A DNA stretch of 64,000 nucleotides. It comes from Chamaesiphon minutus PCC 6605 (GTDB taxonomy: Bacteria > Cyanobacteriota > Cyanobacteriia > Cyanobacteriales > Chamaesiphonaceae). The DNA lies in NCBI RefSeq assembly GCF_000317145.1, contig NC_019697.1, forward strand, positions 1,302,001-1,366,000, written 5' to 3'. The translations under genes and the position numbers were made by a program. Positions 9,865 through 16,848 of this stretch are shown here, one piece after another (within the stretch, counting starts at the first letter, position 1; each line of letters starts with the position of its first letter). Under the pieces are notes generated by a model. The model had not been told where the DNA came from. It made no database searches and saw nothing but the letters and a program-made list of their open reading frames with translations.

Positions 9865-10113
9865 ATGAACACTCTCCCCATCACCCTCCCCGCAAGCCTC
9901 ACCACCTACCTCCAAACCCAAATCGAATCCGGTCACTACGCCACACCTAGCGACTACATCCAAGCCCTGATCCAAGCAGACCGCGATCGCCAAGCTCGTC
10001 TCGAAACCCTCGCTCTCGAAGGCATCCAATCTGGCTCCGCCACCCCCATGACTTCTGACGACTGGTCGCAGATCCGCGCCACCGTCCGCCACAACATCAG
10101 TCAAGGCAACTAA
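9865..10113 (+). CDS. parD: ParD-like antitoxin (CopG/ribbon-helix-helix type)
   Basis: Eighty-two residues from the ATG at 9865 (MNTLPITLPASL); a longer frame begins at 9844. The N-terminal ribbon-helix-helix (ITLPASLTTYLQTQIESG) is followed by YATPSDYIQALIQADRD and a C-terminal toxin-binding tail. This is the usual ParD layout: dimeric DNA binding for autoregulation, and a tail that wraps the ParE toxin. The toxin gene begins 3 bases after the stop codon, so the two were cotranscribed. The gene is intact although the toxin is not. Confidence 0.85.
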   Translation: MNTLPITLPASLTTYLQTQIESGHYATPSDYIQALIQADRDRQARLETLALEGIQSGSATPMTSDDWSQIRATVRHNISQGN

Positions 10114-10116
10114 ACC

Positions 10117-10462
10117 ATGCCACAACTGAACAAACGCCCGATCGTCATTCAAGATCTCGTTGAAATTTCCACCTACATTAGCTATGACAATTTAGACGCA
10201 GGCGTTGGCGTAGCCTACCGGAGGTAATCGATTTATCTATGCTGCCGAAGCCACCTTCCAACTCATCGCCAAAACCCCTGGCATCGGCAGGTTGAGCGGT
10301 TTTACTAAGCCAGAAGTCGTACAAGTTCGCCAATACCCTGTCAAAGGATTCCCAAACTATCTCATCCTCTACCAATTGACTGAAGACACCATCGACATCA
10401 TTCGTGTCCTGCATGGCGCACGCAACATAGAACTTACCCTATTTGAAACCGAGAACCAATAA
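10117..10462 (+). pseudogene. parE: ParE-like toxin, frameshifted by a 22-base repeat insertion
   Basis: The start at 10117 encodes MPQLNKRPIVIQDLVEIS and YISYDNLDAG. The frame then enters repeat sequence and stops. Removing 22 bases restores …DAGNRFIYAAEATFQLIAKT, GIGRLSGFTKPEVVQVRQYP, NYLILYQLTEDTIDIIRVLH and GARNIELTLFETENQ, a complete ParE of 107 residues ending at 10462. ParE toxins poison DNA gyrase. The insertion (length not a multiple of three) is a GTTGGCGTAGCC-type short dispersed repeat. Confidence 0.85.
10202..10230 (+). repeat. Short dispersed repeat (GTTGGCGTAGCC type) inside parE
   Basis: CGTTGGCGTAGCCTACCGGA followed by GGTAATCG is repeated base for base at about 48575-48602. 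Related copies lie at 39003-39030, 39236-39260, 39594-39622 and 39955-39985. In parE the net insertion is 22 bases. Confidence 0.8.
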
Positions 10463-10474
10463 TGAACGCTCGAT

Positions 10475-11410
10475 CTAAATACAACTTCCCCAACGCTCAA
10501 AATTACTCAGGATTCGATCGCGGTTAGCCTCCAGCAAGTCTTGAGCAAATTTAGCAGCAAGGGGGCTAATTCGCTCATCAGGGACTCGATCGAAGATAGC
10601 TTCGATTCGATCTAAATCGATCTGAATGAGCCTTTCCAGCCAGATCTTAGCAGCATCAGGGTAGATATTTGCAGCAATCTCAAATGCTTGAATTGGATTG
10701 ACTCGTCCGGCATTATTCCAGAAAGCTGATTTCATTAAATTGGGGTCGAAGTCGCTGGCAGCAATCGTCGCTCTGGTCGATTCACTTAGGTTTCCACCAA
10801 GACTAGATCCGTGGTCGAAACTGGGGACAAGATCTAGTCTGCCATCTCCGAGCATTACTTCCCAGTTATTTGGATGTCGGTCTACTCCCGTACAGACTGC
10901 ATCTAGAGCTAGATAGCCCACAAATAAGTCGGTAGCACGAGCTATTCCTGGTATTCCGGCCCAGTTTTGAGGACAACCCACCTCATTTTGTAACAAAGAT
11001 GTTAGGACATTCTCAACACTATAGCTCGATGGATAACTTGTTTCATAGTCACGAATACTATTTGTCAGGAAGTCTCCACCAGCAATAGATTCAAACCCTG
11101 AAGGCAAGCAGTCGATCGATAAAGAGCCTTCAATAAAACGCTGTCGTTCTTCATTCCAAGCCAGCGCAAATTCATAACGAGCGGCAGGTAAATCTAATAG
11201 CTTTGAGATTTCATAAACCACCTTTTCCGACCAATCATTCCGCACGTTTGGAATTGGCATTCGCGGTGAAGTTGCAGCTTTGAACAAACATAAGCCTAGT
11301 TCTGGATGTTCGTACCAACTTTTATTCAGTACACCTTTTAACTGTTTGGGGCGATCGGTAACTACTTTCATTTCCTCAGTTAGCTGATAAATGGGAAATA
11401 GATCGCTCAT
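10475..11410 (-). CDS. HipA-like kinase-fold protein, cassette copy 1
   Basis: A 311-residue protein whose C-terminal half has the HipA/PI4K-like kinase signature: GYLALDAVCTGVDRHPNNWEV (catalytic loop Asp and Asn) and LVPSFDHGSSLG (metal-binding Asp). The N-terminal part (WYEHPELGLCLFKAAT, WSEKVVYEISKLLDLPAARYEF) aligns with the paralogue at 30809-31717. HipA phosphorylates a tRNA synthetase; the substrate here is unknown. The start ATG overlaps the stop of the upstream HIRAN-like gene by four bases (ATGA), so the two are coupled. Whether it acts as toxin, sensor or modifier cannot be told from sequence. Confidence 0.72.
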   Translation of the reverse strand: MSDLFPIYQLTEEMKVVTDRPKQLKGVLNKSWYEHPELGLCLFKAATSPRMPIPNVRNDWSEKVVYEISKLLDLPAARYEFALAWNEERQRFIEGSLSIDCLPSGFESIAGGDFLTNSIRDYETSYPSSYSVENVLTSLLQNEVGCPQNWAGIPGIARATDLFVGYLALDAVCTGVDRHPNNWEVMLGDGRLDLVPSFDHGSSLGGNLSESTRATIAASDFDPNLMKSAFWNNAGRVNPIQAFEIAANIYPDAAKIWLERLIQIDLDRIEAIFDRVPDERISPLAAKFAQDLLEANRDRILSNFERWGSCI

Positions 11411-12111
11411 GCAGCTAAAACACTTTGTAAAACTTGGTAGTGTGATTCGGTAAATGGTTTGAATTTAACAGTGGCATGACAAAGCAGATGATAATAACGC
11501 CAGCTAGTTTGTGAATTAACTTTAGCAACTTCAATTTCAATCGAACGATCGTGCCCGATCGCATCAGCTAGATATCCAGGGAGTTTCCCTAAAATAGTGT
11601 TTTCATAAGCAATATAGCCAGCCGAATCGACATCTAAAACTGTGCCTACTGAGAGACGATCGATATATTCATGAGTTGAAGCTTGTAATTTCACCAGATG
11701 TTGAGGCAGAAAATAAAAGTGATAGTCCCCATCACCATCAGCGGTAACTTCGGGAAAGAGATCGTAGCCATCAGTATTTGAATACCCACCACTTCTAGAC
11801 GCATAAGCAATTGGGTTAACAGGATATCTGGGTAAGCCAAAAAACTCCAATTCCTCTTGAGCATCTTCAGGACGAGCGATTGGCATCCGCTGGGCGAAAA
11901 TCGCCGGAATGTCCTGAGAAATTTTAACTTCATCAGGTTTAATCAATCCTTTTTCAAATAGCAATCGCATATTGGGACTAACATCGATCGCCTGGAAAAC
12001 TCCATTCACATAACAAGTATGGTAGCCAGCAGCCGTCAAGGACATTTTTCTAATTGGAAACCAGGATTGAGTAATCGGATCTGTCCAGCCCATAAACAGC
12101 GCAGTAATCAT
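11407..12111 (-). CDS. HIRAN-domain-like partner protein, cassette copy 1
   Basis: A 234-residue protein. The N-terminal part (LFMGWTDPITQSWFPIRKMS, CYVNGVFQAI) resembles a small HipA-N-like beta domain. A middle block ends in ASRSGGYSNTDGYDLFPEV. The C-terminal part (RLSVGTVLDVDSAGYIAYEN, LGKLPGYLADAI) corresponds to the HIRAN domain seen more clearly in the paralogue at 30039-30812. HIRAN domains bind single-stranded DNA 3' ends in HLTF/Rad5. Here the gene precedes the kinase; in copy 2 it follows it. The promoter should lie within 12112-12230. Confidence 0.6.
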   Translation of the reverse strand: MITALFMGWTDPITQSWFPIRKMSLTAAGYHTCYVNGVFQAIDVSPNMRLLFEKGLIKPDEVKISQDIPAIFAQRMPIARPEDAQEELEFFGLPRYPVNPIAYASRSGGYSNTDGYDLFPEVTADGDGDYHFYFLPQHLVKLQASTHEYIDRLSVGTVLDVDSAGYIAYENTILGKLPGYLADAIGHDRSIEIEVAKVNSQTSWRYYHLLCHATVKFKPFTESHYQVLQSVLAA

Positions 12112-12232
12112 AAATTTCCTAATTTCAGCAACTATGCCAATTATATGTTAGGTACACCAGTCTTTCTCAAGAAGTATATGGTTGATATTATACTCATCAC
12201 GAATAATTTAGAGCATTTCAAACGATCGCGGT

Positions 12233-12380
12233 TTAATCAAAATACTCATATGTTATATACACATAATTATATCCAATTTTACGATCGACTTTCCTACTGC
12301 CTTTGATGCCCAAGCGTCTTCCAGTGGGCACTTGAGTCGAACGACGATTGTTACGTTCGGGGTCGGCTTGACTAGAAACT
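12233..12380 (-). pseudogene. C-terminal remnant of a second AbiEi-like antitoxin
   Basis: The minus-strand frame encodes SSQADPERNNRRSTQVPTG, RRLGIKG and DRKIGYN, then YITYE. This matches the C-terminus of the antitoxin at 4565-4984 (STQVPTGRRLAIKG, NRKIGYDG, YVTYE). The upstream two thirds are missing or unrecognisable and no toxin gene follows, so it is a relic of a second AbiE-type locus. Confidence 0.7.
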
Positions 12381-12479
12381 AAAAGGATGGAGATCGATCG
12401 AAGTATTGAGAGATCGTGTAACAACAAGTGTTGGCAAGGAGATATCGATCGACTAGCAATCGATCGATATCTTTCGATC

Positions 12480-12923
12480 TTAACAGTGGGTGATAACTCG
12501 ACTGGTCATCATCGTCTCATAATCGGCTTCCTCCAGCCGTGCTTGAACTAGATGCACCAGATAATCTAAGCCATAGTCTTGGCTTTCACTCAAGTACTCC
12601 AAATCAAACACCGCAGGGTCTGAATACCGCCGCATTCCCCGAATTTTAATCTCATACCAATAACCCGTCACCCGTTTGGCGGCACGGTAGGTAATCTCAG
12701 TATCGATCTTCCAAATATTCCGCAGTTGAGCGATATAATCATCCCGCTCCTGGGGGAAATTATAGCCTAGATATACCAGGAACGGCGGTTGTTGATGAGT
12801 TGCATTGCCCCAAGAGTGGGGATCGCCATCGATCGATTCACAGATGACAATTCCAGGGAGAAGTTCTTTACAGGGAAAGTCGGCGGTGTTCTTAAGCGGC
12901 AGTCTACTATCGGCTATGGTCAT
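12480..12923 (-). CDS. Hypothetical protein, unrecognised
   Basis: A 147-residue soluble protein (MTIADSRLPLKNTADFPCKE…). Distinct stretches are PPFLVYLGYNFPQERDDYIA, TGYWYEIKIRGMRRYSDPAV and LDYLVHLVQARLEEADYE. I recognise no family. Its strand and acidic, aromatic-rich composition resemble the next gene upstream (13139-13731), and both may come from a lost operon cut by the IS1 rearrangement. Confidence 0.55.
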   Translation of the reverse strand: MTIADSRLPLKNTADFPCKELLPGIVICESIDGDPHSWGNATHQQPPFLVYLGYNFPQERDDYIAQLRNIWKIDTEITYRAAKRVTGYWYEIKIRGMRRYSDPAVFDLEYLSESQDYGLDYLVHLVQARLEEADYETMMTSRVITHC

Positions 12924-13033
12924 GATTTGTACCTAAGACAAGGTGAAGTAAATAGACCTAACTTTTTATCCGATCGGGCAAAAATAGATAGGTTTTCACA
13001 ATCACTAAGCGAAGCATCTAAACCGACAAAAAA

Positions 13034-13066
13034 CCGATGCAGTCACATTAAGTTTGACTGCATCGT
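13034..13066. terminator. Hairpin between 12923 and 13139, possible terminator
   Basis: CGATGCAGTCA (13035-13045) pairs with TGACTGCATCG (13055-13065) around a 9-base loop. It lies downstream of the minus-strand gene at 13139-13731. No clear U-run follows on that strand, so termination is plausible but unproven. Confidence 0.4.
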
Positions 13067-13138
13067 CGGTGCGAAGCTCGATCGAACAATCAAGGTCGAG
13101 AACTAGATTTCGATCGTTGTTAGACGACGCTTCGATAG

Positions 13139-13731
13139 TTACATCGACAACCCATCATCATCGGCATAAAACTGAGGTTCAGGTTGTTTAGTTGCGAGGT
13201 TAATTCGATTTGGATCGATAGAATGGTCGATTGAAACGGATATTACAGCTCGATCGTCGAATATCGACGTGCAAGCTTCGAGATTATCCATCGGAGAGTC
13301 GTCAAGAGCTTGAATCCCTAATTTTAGACTCGTGCGATCGATGAGTTCGACATCTTTAGGTTGAATATTGGGTAAGCCAACTGGTTGCCAACTACCATCG
13401 GCTTGCATCTGAGCGCACAGCACCACTTTACAGGGGCGATGCCGCAACAAGGTCATTTGTTGGAGTTCGGGGTCATAATCTAGCGTGAGGCGAGTATTTT
13501 TAAACTGTGGTTTACCATCGAGCATCTGCCAGCTAATCTGGGTTAGGCGATCTAACTGAGTCTTTTGATGGCGATCGAGTTTAGCGTTGACTGCATTAGC
13601 CACAGCATTCGCCTGTTGCATCACTTCGAGATCCCATTCTGGCTGGTAGTTGAGTTTGGCGGAAATATCGTTCCAGCCATAGCCTAAATCGCAGCCGCGA
13701 TAAACTTTCCCATCGCACACATAGGAAATCC
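13139..13731 (-). pseudogene. Hypothetical protein, 5' end removed by IS1
   Basis: Coding sequence reaches the IS1 boundary at 13731 without a start codon; the apparent upstream extension is IS1 sequence. About 197 residues remain, including YVCDGKVYRGCDLGYGWNDI, VMQQANAVANAVNAKLDRHQ and RHRPCKVVLCAQMQADG, with an acidic C-terminus (FYADDDGLSM). No family recognised. Nothing on the far side of IS1 continues it: the far side is pglX on the other strand, so the gene was cut by a rearrangement rather than simply interrupted. Confidence 0.6.
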
Positions 13732-14615
13732 GGCGTTGCTGAATTGATGTATGATATAACGATCGAGTGTAAAGTTGACTAAAAACAATGAACAGTAAAT
13801 TAGAGTCGATCGAATGTCCAGAGTGTAAGTCAACTCGTGTTAATAAAAATGGGCATAAAGCAGGCAAACAGAATCATATCTGTGTTGATTGCGGCAGACA
13901 ATTCATAGATTGTTATCAAACTGATCAAGGTTATGGAGAAGAAATTAAAAAAGAATGTCTCCTCATGTATGTAAATGGGATGGGTTTCAGAGCAATTGAG
14001 CGAATTAAGGGAGTACATCATACAAGTATTATTAATTGGGTTAAGCAAGTCGGTGAATTACTCCCAAATGCTTATGCACCAGAAATAATTCCACAAGTAG
14101 GAGAGCTGGATGAACTAGAAACATTTGTTGGCTCAAAAAAAACAAAATCTGGCTCTGGACGGCAGTAAATCACTTTCACCCAGGAATTTTAGGATGGGTA
14201 CTGGGCGACCACAGTGCAAAAACTTTTCAGCCATTATGGGAACTAGTCAGTAGCTGGAAATGCTACTTTTACATCACGGATGGATGGCCAGTCTACCCGA
14301 TATTTATTCCAGATGGAGACCAGATTATTTGTAAAACTTATATGACTAGAGTAGAGGGAGAAAATACAAGGCTTAGACACTATTTAGCCAGACTTCATCG
14401 CAAGACGCTTTGCTATTCTAAGTCGAAAGAAATGCTGGCACATTCAGTTAGATTACTAATTCACTATCTCAAGTTCTGGGATGTTCCCATCCCATATTCA
14501 GCTAACTATTAAATGTAGCTAAAGATTTCATCCTATTTTGAATATTTTTTTGGTCTCGAAGCTTGCGCGCCGCCTAAGCGGCGGTCGCCATATCATACAT
14601 CAATTCAGCAACGCC
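13732..14615 (+). mobile_element. IS1-family insertion sequence at a rearrangement joint
   Basis: The ends are long inverted repeats: GGCGTTGCTGAATTGATG begins at 13732 and its complement ends at 14615, with the match continuing for about 26 bases. The flanking 8-9 bases (GGAAATCC on the left, AACTATTTT on the right) are not duplicated. Left and right flanks belong to unrelated genes of opposite orientation. This points to recombination between IS copies or an adjacent deletion or inversion. Confidence 0.88.
13788..14512 (+). CDS. IS1-family transposase (InsA plus InsB by -1 frameshift)
   Basis: The first frame encodes the InsA zinc ribbon and HTH (CPECKSTRVNKNGHKAG, CVDCGRQFIDC, MGFRAIERIKGVHHTSIINW). 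At GGCTCAAAAAAAACAAAA (about 14135) an A-run allows a -1 shift into the InsB frame, which reads IWLWTAVNHFHPGILGWVLG and ends YSANY at 14512. DDE residues: ELDELETFVG, FYITDGWPVY, and Glu in RVEGENTRLRHYLARL. All appear intact, and the slippery run matches the known IS1 programmed frameshift, so this element may still be active. Confidence 0.85.
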
Positions 14616-15975
14616 AACTATTTTATATACCTTAAACCCAACAGTTAATTTTCAAGTCGGTGATGTAAAACGTCTTCCCCTCTTTCCCATCGAATCCGCA
14701 GATGAAATCTTTGCCCAACTCGATCTCACCTTCACCGAACACGAAGCCGCCCGCGAAACCTCCGTTGAATTCAGACAACCTGGAACCTCCGGCTGGAACT
14801 ATGCCCAAGCCTGGGCACAGCAAGCCGTCGATCGACCTTCCGGTACACCCCTCCCCGACTGGAACCCAGATTACGAACAACCCCCCGCCGCCAATTGGGT
14901 TTCCTACGCCCTCGGTATTGCCCTCGGACGCTTCGGAGCCAGCGGTCAGGGCATTTTGGCCGAAACCCCCGAAACAGCCCTGCCCCACGGCATCCTCTAC
15001 CTCTCCGCCTACTCTGGCGATCGACCCGAATCCACAGACAGCCTCACCCATCCCGCCTGCCAACCCCTCACCACCGCATGGCAACAATACGGTAGCTCGA
15101 TCGCCTCCGCCAAACCCCTCCGCGACTGGCTTCGTCTCAACTTCTTCAAAGACATTCACGTCAAGATGTACGAACAACGCCCAATCTACTTCCCCCTCTC
15201 CTCCGCCAATAAAAACTTCGTCGCCTACATCAGCATCCACCGCTGGACAGACAGCACCCTCTCCACCCTCCTCGCCGAATACCTCCTCCCCGAACTCCGC
15301 CAACTCGAAGGCGAACTCAGCGACCTGATGGACTCCCGCAACCAGGGCGACAAAAAACAGCAGAACCAAGCCGAAGATCGCTACAGCAAAATCCTCCAAC
15401 TCGCCACCGAACTCAAAACCTTTACCGATCTCGTCCAACAGTGCGCCGAACAGGGCGCACCCCCAGCCAAACCCAGCGACACCCTCCGCGAAACCGATGC
15501 CCGCTTCAGCCTCGATCTCGACGACGGCGTAATGGTCAACAGTGCCGCCCTCTGGCCGCTCCTCGAACCCCAATGGACTAAACCCAAAACCTGGTGGTCG
15601 GAACTCTGCACCGCCCAAGGCAAAAAAGACTACGACTGGTCGCACCTCGCCGCCCGCTACTTCCCCCAGCGCGTCGCCGCCAAATGCCAAATTGACCCCT
15701 CCCTCGCCGTCGCCCACGGCTGCTTCTGGCAATACCACCCCGCCAAAGCCTACGAATGGGAACTTCGCCTTCAAGACGAAATCGCGGGGGATTTCACGAT
15801 CGACGAATTAGACTCCGATCGGCTCCGGCAGCAGTTTGAAAGCGATTATCCCGATAAGGTTAAAGAACTCCAAGAAAAAGAAGCCAAACGTCGCGATAAA
15901 AAGCGGAAAAAAGTAGATGATGCGGAAGACTTGGGGCCTTTGTTTGAGGCTGCGGCTGAAGCCGGGGATGAATAA
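14616..15975 (+). pseudogene. pglX: BREX PglX methyltransferase, 3' part only
   Basis: The frame is open from the IS1 boundary to TAA at 15975, encoding about 450 residues of the C-terminal part of a large Eco57I-like adenine methyltransferase. The block LNPTVNFQVGDVKRLPLFPI is the 'genes end in a target-recognition core' motif typical of PglX. It is followed by NFFKDIHVKMYEQRPIYFPL and a charged, Lys-rich tail (KELQEKEAKRRDKKRKKVDD). The catalytic N-terminal part (motif I and NPPY) is missing, cut off at IS1. PglX methylates host DNA to mark self in BREX; this fragment has no start codon of its own and no methylase core. Confidence 0.78.
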
Positions 15976-16015
15976 CACACCCTACCCAACGAGCCGCTCT
16001 GCTGCACGACTGCCT

Positions 16016-16465
16016 TTATAGCGATTTCGAGATCGCAGCAGACCCCTCGATTTCCATAATTATTTCTTTAAAACTTATGCCCAGAGCTTCAAAGACTTCC
16101 CGCAATCGCTCGAAGCTAGCCGAATCATAATGATTAGCTTCATAGCGTTGAATTTGTTGCTCTTTCACGCCAATTTTTTCGGCTAGTTCTTTTTGAGTCA
16201 TGCCGCTAGCAATTCTGGCTTTAATTAAGGCGATTGGTAGTTCGGTGAGGGAAGAAATCTTGAACACCGACTCGCCCTGCTGCAACCCGTCATATTCGGC
16301 AATTTCTGCCTTCAATCGGTCGATCCACACTCTTACTCCCGCTTGCTGAGATTGCCACAGACGTTCGGACAATCCTTCGGGATTAGCGGCTAGATTTGCT
16401 AAAGATTGCTCTAATTCTTTGAGTTTAGAATTAGTGACCTTATATTGATGTTTATTTTGAATCAC
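16016..16465 (-). CDS. XRE-family HTH protein, likely antitoxin
   Basis: A 149-residue protein. A helical N-terminal part (KLKELEQSLANLAANPEGLS) is followed by a Cro/C1-type HTH at about 85-140 (IASGMTQKELAEKIGVKEQQ, QRYEANHYDSASFERLREVF). It is encoded 32 bases downstream of the nucleotidyltransferase-like gene and on the same strand. The pair is wedged between pglX and pglZ and points against them. The arrangement fits a toxin-antitoxin or regulator pair; function inferred from context. Confidence 0.72.
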   Translation of the reverse strand: MIQNKHQYKVTNSKLKELEQSLANLAANPEGLSERLWQSQQAGVRVWIDRLKAEIAEYDGLQQGESVFKISSLTELPIALIKARIASGMTQKELAEKIGVKEQQIQRYEANHYDSASFERLREVFEALGISFKEIIMEIEGSAAISKSL

Positions 16466-16497
16466 GATCGATTATTCCTCGCAGTAATTTGAATTAA

Positions 16498-16845
16498 TTA
16501 GGGGATAGCAGTCGGATCTAAGACGATAATTCCTTTGGGATTGCCATTTTTATCGGTTTGAAAAAACCCTGCCATTGCTGGATTCGGGACTAATTCACCA
16601 CTAAACTTAGTCCGTTGCGCCGCCAGATCCGGTTGCAGAAAAATGGGATCGATCGCCTCTTCGTCGATCCCAAAAATGTCAAAGCAACCATCGTAATCAT
16701 TTGGTCGTTCCTTGTCTGTGATGAAGCTACCGCCAATATATACCCGCCGACAGCCAGCTAGTTTCAGATTTCCCAGAGCCAATCGCAAGCCCGTGAGCAG
16801 TTGTTTAAAGGTAGTTATTGGTGCCAAACCGCTCCCAGAAATCAT
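16498..16845 (-). CDS. DUF6932-like small nucleotidyltransferase-fold protein
   Basis: About 115 residues from the ATG at 16845 (MISGSGLAPITTFKQ); a longer frame begins at 16893 but runs into pglZ. The stretch RVYIGGSFITDKERPNDYDG has the GGS and D-x-D-like spacing of minimal nucleotidyltransferases. Proteins of this type are often paired with an XRE regulator, as here. Its start lies only 3 bases from the pglZ start on the other strand, so its promoter would have to lie inside pglZ. The role as toxin is inferred. Confidence 0.6.
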   Translation of the reverse strand: MISGSGLAPITTFKQLLTGLRLALGNLKLAGCRRVYIGGSFITDKERPNDYDGCFDIFGIDEEAIDPIFLQPDLAAQRTKFSGELVPNPAMAGFFQTDKNGNPKGIIVLDPTAIP

Positions 16846-16848
16846 CCC

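Noticed and set aside
9856-10152. Minus-strand frame of 98 codons opposite parD
   Set aside because: Low-complexity Val/Asp/Gly sequence that mirrors the ParD gene; no family resemblance.
14632-15774. A 380-codon minus-strand frame rich in Gly, Val, Glu and Phe
   Set aside because: It is the antisense shadow of the GC-biased pglX 3' part; composition is non-protein-like and the plus-strand frame matches PglX.
16801-16848. Upstream ATG for pglZ at 16801
   Set aside because: The extra 16 residues overlap the nucleotidyltransferase-like gene and do not look like PglZ; the ATG at 16849 is preferred.
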